Shown: positions 12,240 through 23,259 of the stretch, in pieces | Position numbering within the stretch: position 1 is the stretch's first letter | Layout of the letters: the number at the start of each line of letters is the position of its first letter | Assembly: GCA_028023455.1 (NCBI GenBank) | Contig: JAQFVV010000186.1 | Span: 1,890,700-1,954,699 of the forward strand | Direction: 5' to 3' | DNA: 64,000 nucleotides | Origin: Epiperipatus broadwayi | Lineage: Eukaryota; Onychophora; Udeonychophora; Euonychophora; Peripatidae | Made by a program: the position numbers and the translations under genes | The notes under the pieces: generated by a model | The model's input: the letters and a program-made list of their open reading frames with translations, nothing else | The model's database searches: none | What the model was told of the DNA's origin: nothing

Positions 12240-13020
12240 CATTAACATAAATATAACAAAACATATGTATAAGTATTTGTATATGTTTTTATGAAGTATA
12301 CAGTAAATATAAAGTATAATTCAAATTCAATTTAGTGCAAAGCATTTTTGAAGCAGGATGCTGTAAACATGGTTATGTAGCACTATCCTCTTAAAAAATA
12401 CCTGAAATATTTCAATAATTACATAATTGATCATTGTTTGATCTTTTGTTTATAAAATTATCATAATTAACAATATATTATGCCTCTTTTACTTTTTGCT
12501 TCCATTTATCTAGCTCTACACAAATAAATTTAACACTTTGTGGATCAAAAATAAATCCATGTTCTTTTTCGTGATCCAAAAAATGCAGACATGGGTGCTG
12601 AATTTTCCTTAGCTCTATTATATAGCTGTCTAATTTTTATTACTCAGAATTTACCATAATATAAAGTAGAACATTCTCTGGTCATTGCATCAGATAACAT
12701 AAACAATTTGTGGAAATTATGCTTTATTAATTTTATCTTTTGTGTTATCTATCAATTTATTTAAATTAGTTGGTATCCGAAAGCTATTTGATTACAAATT
12801 TTCTTTATTTTTATTGCAATGGCAGGATTATATATCATAGCCATCCAAGGCTTATTAGTTTTTATATTTGCAATGTTCCAGGCTGATTTTATAATTAAAA
12901 TTTTTCATTACTTTGTATAGGATTTTTTTCTTTATATCTGATTTCAATTAGATCCTCTATATACATCTCCATATTACACTGTTTATCCAATTTACATCTA
13001 CATAATAATTATTGTATACA
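12240..13020 (-). mobile_element. Penelope-like element 3' region, copy B (direct repeat with copy C)
   Basis: Minus-strand translation gives SAWNIANIKTNKPW and IYNPAIAIKIKKICNQIAFG (about 12780-12890), then degraded blocks, then QHPCLHFLDHEKEHGFIF and VKFICVELDKWKQKVKEA (about 12490-12600), the C-terminal part of the GIY-YIG nuclease region. The non-coding tail (12240-12450) and nuclease end are repeated at 15755-16480 in the same orientation. The two copies flank copy A, an arrangement resembling Penelope pseudo-LTRs. Confidence 0.65.
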
Positions 13021-13084
13021 TGTAAAATGTGACAACCAGAATACAAAAAAAATTCAAAAAATATTAAACACTAATATTATTTTG

Positions 13085-14045
13085 CTAAATGCTTTCATTA
13101 CCATGTACCAGATTCATGGCAACATATTGGAATTGAAAGTTAATATTCCAGTACATGTTCAGTGGAACACTAGTGTTACACTGATTGATAATGTTTTTAG
13201 ACTTTGCAATAAACCAAGGCTCTTTCAACTTCCTCTTTCTATTGTTTGATTCATTGCAAACAATATTGATATTTTGAGAATACAACTCATGCCCACAAAT
13301 ATTTCATGATTTGAAAAACAAAATTAACTTGCAAATCAATTTTAGTTTTTATACTGATGAATATGCTGTGGCAATTGTGTTAATACATTAGCCTTTGTTT
13401 CACCATAATAAATACCATTACAACCAATTTCTCTGCAGGCAATTGAATAAACCACTTCATACTTATTCATTTCTTCAACACTATCCTTTGAATTATTTGT
13501 CTATTTAAACACAAATGTGATTGGAATCCTATATTATAATCTTTATCAATTATATTTTTTAACTTTATATGTATGGATGGCACATAAACCAAAGAAATCC
13601 ACTTTTTATCTATTTTATTTTTTGCATTCATTTTATTTTTAAACTACATTATTATAAAACAACCTCAATTTCCTGTATAATATAGATTTCTTGTATCCCA
13701 CATTTATTAAGTCATTAATATATCTCTCAATATTCCTTTTTCTATCTACCTCAAATTTACAAAGATACAAATTGTGATACAACAAACATTTAAATCCAGA
13801 CATTTTACAATTTAAAGAAATATTCGATGTATAAAACTTCTTACACTTAATGGTTTAACAATCATTTTATACCCAAAGACATTACAGAATCTATATGTAT
13901 TCGCATCTAAATATTTTAAAAGTCCATCATTCTCAAACTCCATAGTCCATGACAAACTAGAATTCATTAACTTATCAAACATATTCTCTATCATATCTTT
14001 TGATCCAGACACAAACAACATTATTAACATATCTTCTATATACTA
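13085..14045 (-). pseudogene. Penelope-like element, copy A: RT palm, GIY-YIG endonuclease and C-terminus
   Basis: The best-preserved Penelope-like copy. Reading leftwards: YIEDMLIMLF (14031-14045, an altered YxDD box), SLSWTMEFENDGLLKYLD (palm), GYKMIVKPLSVRSFIH, RNLYYTGN and KWISLVYVPSIHIKLKNIID (connector). Then ACREIGCNGIYYGETKANVL, with the GIYYGET nuclease motif at 13396-13416, the hallmark of endonuclease-bearing Penelope elements. A stop follows, then the C-terminal block (13085-13285) NIVCNESNNRKRKLKEPW and IINQCNTSVPLNMYW. Frames change several times, so no full protein can be made. The motif order matches the family. Confidence 0.8.
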
Positions 14046-14079
14046 AATTAATTACTTCTTATAAATGGCTCTATAATAC

Positions 14080-15100
14080 ATTTTCCATTTCCAAAACATA
14101 TAAATTATATAAGAACTACCTGAATAATATTTCTGATTTAGAAACCTCTTAAAACCAGCAAGTTTATGAGACCTTGGGTACTAAGAGTGTGAATATGTAT
14201 TGGCTCTAATCATTTTATAATTTAAAAAGTTTTTATTCATATTAATCATTAAATCCCAATATTTTAAACTTCCAATACCATCTTTGTTTCCAATAGCCCA
14301 CTGCAGATCTAACGCAGCACTAAATTTTCTATACATATCTGTTAAAACGTAAAAAAATTCACACACAAACACATTGTCAACATACCTTAAGTAAATCAAA
14401 TTTCTGTCTTTTTTGAAGAGTGATGATATTATTTTGTTTTCTATTTCTACAAACATTGAGATACATATAATCCATTGCTTAGAAGCCCCATAGAACAATA
14501 GTTCTTTATTCTGTAGCATTCATCATTAAACATAATTATTCTATTTTTTGATCCACTTTAATGTGTCAATTATGAAATAACTCTTTCTTTTACCAAAATT
14601 GCTTTTCGGAAGTAAACCTTTAACTGTATTATTTAATTTATCTCAGGACACTATGACATACAACTCTATAATAGCAAATGATGACAGTCTGTAGTCTTAT
14701 TTTAGAAGGTTTAATTGAGTCAACAAAATCAAAGGATGAACTTGACAATATATTTCCCAAAACCAAACTCATTTTGTAGCCATTCTGCAATAACTCTCAT
14801 TACATTATAATAATACAATCCTCTAAATTTACTTTTTGTATGTTAATATTACAAAAAAATACTTTATGGTATTGCACCTAATGGGTGCATTTTCAAATAA
14901 TTAATTCTATTGTAAACTTTATTAATATGTTACATTAATTTGTCTTTTATCATTTTAATATTATATGAAGCCATTTCACATTTCATTTTATCTATTGGCT
15001 GAATAGTCGTTACTTTATAATCTGTTTCATCAAGCAATGCAAACCTATTATCTTTGTTTACATTTAAGCAAGTGATCTTATTTTCAAACAACGTTCATTG
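14080..15100 (-). pseudogene. Second Penelope-like RT fragment, head-to-tail upstream of copy A
   Basis: The 14181-14519 frame encodes LIYLRYVDNVFVC, with the RT active-site box YVDN in place of YVDD (14373-14384), then LKYWDLMINMNKNFLNYK (the FLDL-type box) and HKLAGFKRFLNQK past a stop near 14180. Upstream, less clear blocks (FIIDTLKWIKK, and KMHPLGAIPK near 14880) look like the RT N-terminal region. A second palm (14031-14045) begins directly after this one ends. So this is a separate truncated element abutting copy A, not one continuous RT. The D-to-N change alone would inactivate it. Confidence 0.7.
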
Positions 15101-15754
15101 AAAGTCTTTAATAACTTTATTCCAGTTATTTATGAAACTTATTAGGTACTGTTCAGAGTATGTGTGCTATTTGTTTACAACCATGTCTTTTTTGACTCAT
15201 TTTCATAAGCCATTTCAAAGACTTCAATAATTTCTAAGTATGGATTTTTCATAAATCGCTTACAAATTTAGGACCACACTCCAAAATATTTCTTGCTTTC
15301 TCAGTTAAGATAGCCTTTGATAAATTTACAAAACATTTATTTATATAATTACATATATTAATTTCTTATTTATTCATTAGAAATTTAATTTTTCTTATAT
15401 TTTATGTTTAAATTAACAGAAAGTTTTCTCCTTTTGCATTGTGAAATTATTTGATAGGGAATAACATAAAAAACATTCATATTTTTCTTTTACTTAATAA
15501 ACAATTTACCCTTCTTTTACATTGTTTAACTATATGTTTAGGCAATTGAATTTTAATATTGATAATAGCCTTTTTATATTGTTATATAGAAAAACCTATT
15601 TTTACATTAAAATATTTTGGAAACACTTTGTGCTTCAACCATTTCTTCAAAAGTAAAATTTGTTTCTGCTTTCTAACAGTATTTTTACAAATTTTCTTTG
15701 ATAATATGAATTCTTGACCATTAACTGTACTAAATCTGTATTATGTCAGAAAAT

Positions 15755-16480
15755 ACTTTATTAACAAAAATGTAACAAAGTATATGTGTATATATCTATA
15801 TATGCTTTGAAAAGTATACAGCAAATATAAAATATGGTACAAATTCAATTTAGCTTAATACATTTTCAGTGCAGAGCACCATAATGATTATTATTGTTAC
15901 CTATACCTGAGAACTGCTTTAAAAATTTAAAGATAGCCCTAAATTATTTTAAAAAACACCTATATTCCAATAATTACATAATTAGTCAGTGTTTGATCTT
16001 TTGTTTATAACATTATTGTAGGATCAATGTACCACACTCCAACTTCACTCTTCACAAACAGTTTTTTTTCTCTGCACATCAGAAATGTGACCACACTTTT
16101 TCTCATGATCCCAAAATGCAGATATATGAGCTAAATCTTTTTAACTTTATTATATAACTATGTATACTGCCTAATTCACCTTGCTATATTAGTTAGTTCA
16201 CCATAATATATCATAGAACATCTCAGAGTGGTGCATTGAACAGCATATACAATTTTAAGAAATTCTGCTTTATCAATTTTATTTCTGGGGTTATTTATTA
16301 GTTTAATTAAAATTTGTTAGCATCGTAAAGCTTATGTTAAAATTTTAATTACAAATTGTACTTATTTTTGCCTACAATAGCAGGAAAATATATAGCATAA
16401 CTATTCATATTGTAATTAAAATTTTTAATTAATTTGTAAAGAATATTTTTTTATATCCAAGTTTAATAAAGTTTTTTTTA
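15755..16480 (-). mobile_element. Penelope-like element 3' region, copy C (direct repeat with copy B)
   Basis: The minus strand reads AHISAFWDHEKKCGHISD near 16100, matching copy B's FLDHEKEHGFIFD block. The tail (15770-15900) matches copy B's tail (12250-12370) with scattered substitutions. Copies B and C lie about 3.5 kb apart in the same orientation, with two RT pieces and one nuclease between them. Confidence 0.65.
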
Positions 16481-16644
16481 TTAGATATTATGTGTGGAAA
16501 ACTGATATTAATAGGTTGTGATGTAGGGTATATTAAACAAATAATTGAACATTTTAGAGGTTAAAAATGATTGAAGTAATAAAATAAAGAAATAGATTTC
16601 AATACTATATAATAAATAATGCAAAAACTCTGTCAGATAATGAA

Positions 16645-16850
16645 AATTATTTTTCACATATAAAGTGTGATAAACAGAGTAGCTAAAATTCAAAAAACAT
16701 TTTACAAGCACTTTCGGTACTGTTTACCATAATCATATGTCACCATGATTCTGGTATTAAAAGTGCTTGGCAAATAGTTTTTTGTGACTAATTTTTTTTT
16801 TAATTTTAGCTATTCTGTTTATCATACTTTATATTTGAAGAATAATTATA
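16645..16850. repeat. Imperfect hairpin (MITE-like foldback)
   Basis: The left arm 16645-16714 and right arm 16759-16850 are inverted copies (GTGATAAACAGAGTAGCTAA pairs with TTAGCTATTCTGTTTATCAT; CAAGCACTTT pairs with AAAGTGCTTG). The loop is about 44 bp. There are no terminal motifs or target duplication I can assign to a transposon superfamily. Confidence 0.65.
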
Positions 16851-19800
16851 CTATATAATGCAAAAATTAATAATAAAGTGATAAAGAATATTTGTTCTCA
16901 GTATTACAGAGTCACAAATAGTGTAAGACGTTGTGTAAATAGGTTGATTAATACTTGTAAATTAGAATCTTCATCAGCAAGATTTTTCTAGTTCAAATAT
17001 AATATCCATAAATTTCATTTTATCTGATATGCATTGGTTTTGGCAATGTTATATTGCTAAGCTACTAATATATGGTGAATCTGAATGCTATTTAAGTTAG
17101 GTAGCTGGATTTGAAGACATATAGATGTCTAAAAATTTCAGATTTTCTACTTAATAATTAAGTATTCCATAAATGATGCTAGGCTTAAGTTTGTATTTTG
17201 GACATATGTCCTAGCACCTCACTGATGAGAGCCATTAGCTCAGAACTGATTTGTGGTTAGGGATAATTCTAGATAGTGATTTTAAATGCTTTCTCTTGCG
17301 GCATTTATCGAAAAGTTTATTTAGAGCTATTAGCATGCTCATTATATTACAGATGTCTATAAATGTATATACACTCTTGGGGGGGGGGGGGATCAACAGC
17401 ATTTATTTTTAATTTTAATAATAATAAAAAAAATCTAAAATGATTCCCCTTAATGGAGACATGTTCATTTTCCAAGTCTTTGTCCTATATCTCATATCTC
17501 TCATTATCACTTTTTTAAAAAAAACGTCTATTCATTTATTTATTTTTTACTTTTTGTTTCAACCTATAGTCATAGTATTTTTATCTTCACTAAGTTTTTC
17601 TTGCTTTGGGCTCATGTTTTATATAAGAAGCAATCACTTAACTATATTTTTGTATTACCATTAACCATTTTGTGAAGAAGATGCATTTATTTTTTAACTT
17701 CTATATATAAATATAATAAAAAATAATTATTGTAATGTCTTTGAAGCTTTTATTTAGAAGTACTAAAAATACAGTTCTAAAATCTGATTGGATAAAATTC
17801 ATCTACATTCACATGCTTAATTTTTTCTTATATAGAAATCATAAAGTCTACATAACAGATAAATTCATTGAGAAAATCGTAATGGTTCAACATTGTTAAA
17901 CATATTAACTGAGAAAGATTTAATACACTTGAAAGCTATTTTATAATCATTTGGCAAATAAAGATCGTGTTTACATCAGATTATATTACAAACGTTGGTT
18001 TAATTATTTGTTTAAAGTTTGTTAGAAATATTGAAAAAAGTAACCATTTCACACATAAGTCTTTTTTTTTTGTCGTAGTAGAATGGGCAAACTTTTTAAT
18101 AGCTTTAATTTGTTTACTAAGATATATTCTAAGAATTTAAACTGAGTCTTAAACAATTAATAACTAAGCAATCATATTTGTTTTTTAAATCCAATATCAG
18201 CTCTTTAGCCAAGATAATTTCTACTGTTTTTGATGAATGATCATAAAAAAGGAAACAGTTGTGCTCTCTTGTAACCATTTCAGTATTATGGTTAAAGCAT
18301 GTTTTATGAAGAAACCTAGAAAACAAATAATTTTTGCTTTCAAAGGAGATATTTTATATAATCCACCATTCACACCCAAAATATTGATCTATTCACTTTC
18401 ATTGTATTTTACATACTATTTACTTTTTCCTTAATTTCTTATCTAATTTTCTCTCTCTTTTTTTTTAAATTAGACTTAATAAAGAATATTGTAAAATAAA
18501 AACTCGAATTTATAACATTAACTTTTTTTTTAGTTTTATTCAGTAGTAGAAAAGTAAAATATTTTTTTGTTCTAATTCCATTCTTCTGGTTTAGTTATAA
18601 GTTTTGAGAGATTGTCTATTTTTTTATAAATGAATTTTTAAACTGATTTTAAATCTTATTTCCTCACATAACCATTGTTTGTTTGTTATATTTTATATGC
18701 TGAATTCAAGATCCTACTCATGCCAATTTTTTTCCACTTTTATGTCTTTTTATTATCATGTTTCTTTAGGTGTTAACATGTATTTTTTCTTTACATTAAA
18801 TTCTATAAAGATGTCATATTTTATTAGCCATGATTTTTTTTACTATTAACATTTTAATTTCAATTTCATATTCTCCAGTTTGACTTAAACTTATTTTCTA
18901 TGTAACTTTATTTTGTTGTGATATAATATTCAGGTAAATATATTTTATTAACTCTCTTAAGCTCATTTTAGACATCATTTCTACATAAATCTGTGTCTAA
19001 AATACTATATTATTTATTTTCTACTATTAATATTTGCTGTGGTAAACTAATTTTTTTTTTCAATCCTTTATAATTAAAAATATATATTTACAACATATTT
19101 ACAGTTATAGACTTTATATTTTTATTCTACATTGCATGTGTTTCTTGCATAATTGGTATTAAATTAATTTTCTTTGTTTGGGTTTTGTTTATTTTTTTCT
19201 TATTCCATTTTCATTTCTTTTCCTGCTTTGATTGTTATAAATATATAAGATAATTTGATAATGAACAATTTTTGTATATTATTTTAACACAAGTACACAA
19301 ATATATGCATGTTGCTTTTCCTTTTTTACATATAAAATCAAATTATGAACAATATATACATCAGTTCGTGTGTCTATTAGAATAGAATCTGTATCTATTG
19401 TTGGTTATCAATAAATATTATTGGATCTGGAATAGGAAATGATTTTGAAACCATGGCAGTACATAAGTGTCTGTCACACAGAATTGACTCTTAAATATGA
19501 TCTTTTCTGTAAAAAAAAAAAAAAAAGTGTTGAATAGCTAATAAAGATTTTGGACTGCAGTATTTTATGATTTTTTTAGGAAGAGATTTAAGAGCATATA
19601 AAAAATTATTAAATTATTCCTTGTTATTTTTTTTAAATGTTTTATAATTTTCATCATCAAACAGAAGAAATATTGCACAAACCATTGAAGGACTGGAATT
19701 GTTTAATATATATTTCATTAATAATTAATTCAAATTGATTGCAAAGCTATGAAATATAAAGAATCTTAATGCATCAAGTTTTGAGTATGTTTGACAAATA

Positions 19801-21165
19801 TATTGTATATTTTCTGGACATCTACTGCATAGAACACTTGTGTACTCAAAATTAAATTTATAATGTTTAATAAAATATTCCTTTGCCAGTACTTGCAGTT
19901 CAAAATTCAATTTAAAATATTTATTACTTGCAATAAATTGCAAATAAATTTTAATCATGCTTTTGCAAATAAAAATTGTGAAATTTTATTTAATTTCTTG
20001 TAATGAATAACTTTGCCCAAAATTGTGTAGATGAAAATATTATTTTCTTCAAACCCTAATAAAAGAGTCCATCCATTGATTTAATATTATATTGGTTTGA
20101 GAGATTGTCATGTTTCAAGTCATCGCATGAAGCTTGGAAAGAAAACCAGTAACTTTTACACTAGGACTCAATGTGTATTTAACTGGACCTGGCATATAAT
20201 AAACTCATAATCGACATTTCATATGTATTTTATTTATGCAGTTTTATTTGTTATATTTTGATCCGTAGCATTTGTAAAATGCTCAACCAATATATAAATA
20301 AATGACTCTTGGTGTGGGACACCCATTTACATTAACTTATAGATTTTCAAAACTGATAAAATCCATAAAAATAATAGAACTATAAATAATGGCACTTAAA
20401 ATTGTTGCAGAAATCATTTAAACAGAAATAAAAATATTCAAATATGTTTATTAAAAAAATATCATAACTGATAGTCGTTAATAAAAAAAATGCAAAAATA
20501 TTCAATCTATTAACATTTTAATCTATTATATATTTAAATCTAAAAGTTTGTCAATAGCTAAACAAATATTTCTACGATCCAGATGATATTTGCACAATTT
20601 TCTTTTCCTTTTTTTTTTTTTTTTGAAGAAGAATTATATAGGTTATGGATTTTTGCTTTAAGGTATTTAATTATTTTTTTAAAATTAGATAATTTTTTTC
20701 TAATGTGAAATCAAGCTATGAATACAGAATTTGAAAGTTTATACTAGTAGTGACCTCTAGGGAATTTTTAATAATCTAAAAATAATGTATTTAATATATT
20801 TTCTAGAAATTATTCTTTAAAGGTATTTAAAACACTTAATAAAAGATTAATTTATTATGAAAGTTGCTATTATTATTTAAAAATAAGTAATTTAGAAAAA
20901 CTATGTCTGAGGAAGTGATCATCTGCATATTCTAAACTTGACAAATATTTTAAAGGAATTATGTAAAAAAAGTCAGCAATCTCAACAAATATTGTACTGA
21001 TTTTGATAAATCGTGCGTGATTTTCTTTCTTCTTTTTTTTTTTAGAATAGGCTATGGATTTTTGCTTAATTTGTTTTATAAACTTCGGTAATTTTCAATT
21101 TTTAACATTCTGTTAACTTGAGAAAAGTCATGAGGAGAGTTGATATATATATATTGAATTAAGAT
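16851..21165. other. AT-rich stretch without recognisable gene; contains a 13-base G run
   Basis: The short frames here (17440, 18129, 18237, 19725) show no motif. The 19725-19958 minus-strand frame includes CSRCPENIQYICQ but nothing I can assign. A run of 13 G lies at 17379-17391, striking in such AT-rich DNA. A and T runs occur near 19510 and 20610. Confidence 0.5.
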
Positions 21166-21169
21166 TTAC

Positions 21170-21705
21170 TTCAAACTCAAGTTCTTATACGGATTTAAAC
21201 CCAAAAAGCTATTTTTATAGATGTGAGATTCTGAAAATAGCAACTTTCTTGACATTATGCAAATAGTATTTTTGATTTCTCCAGAGAGTTGTATATGTTG
21301 AATTAAATATTTATATGGATTGTTATTAGAATAATGAATAGAAATGAGGAGATAATATCTATTAAATAGAGAGAAAATTTAACTTTTGATGTGACTAAGA
21401 AATTATCAATTACTACTAATTAACAATTCCTGGGGCTAATCAAGTTTTTTTCATAAACCTATAATAGCCCTTTTGTTGGGGTCTTTGAAGTAAAAGGGTT
21501 CCTCTTTTACTTCAAAGCCAAGTTCTTATATGGATTTAAACCCAGAAAGCTATTTTTATAGATGTTGTTATAGGTTTATAAGAAAAACTTGCATAGCCTC
21601 AGAAATTGTTAATTAGCAGTAAATGATAATTTCTTAGTAACATCAAAAATTACTTTCTCTTTATTTGATGGATATTATCTCCTCATTTCTATTCATTATA
21701 TATAT
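21170..21705. repeat. Inverted repeat with about 95-bp loop, plus a flanking direct repeat
   Basis: The arm 21333-21469 (from GAATAGAAATGAGGAGATAA to CATAAACCTATAATAG) is complementary to 21566-21700, with a loop of about 95 bp. A roughly 55-bp direct repeat, containing AAGTTCTTATACGGATTTAA at about 21180 and a near copy at about 21517, lies once outside the left arm and once in the loop. It abuts the array starting at 21706. Confidence 0.75.
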
Positions 21706-22382
21706 CATTAAAAACTAGTCAATACCTAGACAATTACAATATCAATAACAATCAACAATTTCAAACTGTTATTAAGGCAAACGTCTTTTAACAACAAAGG
21801 TATAATTCCACCTTTATTAATGGTCTATTATACTTATATAGACCCTAAAGATTGCAACTTGACCACAGAGATTCAAATTATTAATATAAAGAAGTTTAAA
21901 TAAACCTCTTAAACAGGTGAATATAACCTATTCTAAATGCAGTTTAATAAATAGTCAATTATAACATTACAAACAGTAATTTTAAATTTTAAATTGCACC
22001 CTGAATATTACTTAAATAATAAGTGTAATAATGCTTAAGGCTAGATCTGTTTGAAAGTAATCATTAAAAACCAGTCAACATTTAGACAATCCCAATATCA
22101 ATAACTATCGACAATTTCAAACTGTTGTCAAGACAACCTTTTAACAACAAAGGTGAAATCCCACTTTTATTAGTGATCCAATATACTTACATAGACACTA
22201 AAAATTGTGACCACAGAGATTCAAATTATTAATACAAAGAAGTTTAAATGGACTGCTTAAACATGTAAATATAACCTATTCTGAATGCAGAGTAATAATT
22301 AGTCAATTATAACATTACAAATGACAATCATAAATTTCAAATTCCACCCAAAGGATTACTTAAATAATAAGTGTAATAATGC
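21706..22382 (+). repeat. Tandem array X, two direct units (period about 356 bp)
   Basis: Two units start at CATTAAAAACTAGTCAA (21706) and CATTAAAAACCAGTCAA (22062). Each carries ACAATTTCAAACTGTT, a CTAAAGATTGCAACTTGACC-type block, CACAGAGATTCAAATTATTA and a TTACTTAAATAATAAGTGTA block. There is no coding potential. The following units are inverted. Confidence 0.85.
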
Positions 22383-22388
22383 TCAATC

Positions 22389-23138
22389 TCTGCAGTCAAG
22401 TTGCAATCTTTAGTGTCTGTATATTAGTCCATTAATAAAGCTGGAATTCCACCTTTATTGTTAAAGGAAGGTTGCCTTGACAACAGTTTGAAATTGTTGA
22501 CTGTTATTTCACTTATTATTTAAATAATACATGAGCAATTTAAAAGTATTGCAGTTTGTAATAATACAATCGACTATTTATTAGTCTGCATTACATGGAC
22601 ATATTTATTTCGTGTTTAAAGAGGTTTATTTAAACTTCATTGCATCAATATTTCATTTTCTGTGGTCAAGTTGCAATCTTTAAGTGTGGATTTTCATTCT
22701 TCCTATTAAAAGGTGAGCAGGTTGCTTTCACAGCAGTGAGAAATATTGATTACTATCTTTATTGTGAATGTTTAGGTGGTTACTGATTGGTTTCTAATTA
22801 CATATTTACCCCATTTAGCTTTAAGCATTATTTCACTTATTATTTAAATAATACATGAGCAATTTAAAAGTATCGCAGTTTGTAATGTTATAATTGAATA
22901 TTTACTAGTCTGCATTACATGGACATGTTTAAAGAGGTTTATTTAAATTTTATTGTATCAATATTTCATTCTCTGTGGTCAAGTTGCAATCTTTAAGTGT
23001 CCATATGGACCATTAATAAGAGTGGATTTTTATTCTTCATATTAAAAAGTGAGAAGGTTGCCTTCACAGCAGTGAGAAATATTGATTACTATCTTTATGG
23101 GAATGTTTAGGTGTTTACTGGTTGGTTTCTAATTTTAT
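22389..23138 (-). repeat. Tandem array X, inverted units (period about 324 bp)
   Basis: One partial unit (22389-22500) and two longer units (about 22505-22810 and 22828-23138) carry the reverse complements of the blocks in 21706-22382, for example GGTCAAGTTGCAATCTTTA and AAACAGGT-type blocks read as their complements. The units are shorter than the direct ones and share internal deletions. That implies the inverted set amplified from one deleted copy. The whole makes a large palindrome-like structure centred near 22385. Confidence 0.85.
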
Positions 23139-23180
23139 ATATATATATGTAATAAATAAAGTTTGATATCTGTATTCGTT

Positions 23181-23255
23181 TCACAATATATGTAATATAC
23201 AAATCAATATATATTTTGATATATATATTGATTTGTATATTATATATATTGTGCC
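23181..23255. repeat. Short AT-rich hairpin
   Basis: ATATGTAATATACAAATCAA (23186 onward) is mirrored by TTGATTTGTATATTATATAT (23229 onward), flanked by CACAATATAT and ATATATTGTG. It lies just beyond the last array X unit and may mark its edge. Confidence 0.7.
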
Positions 23256-23259
23256 CTTT

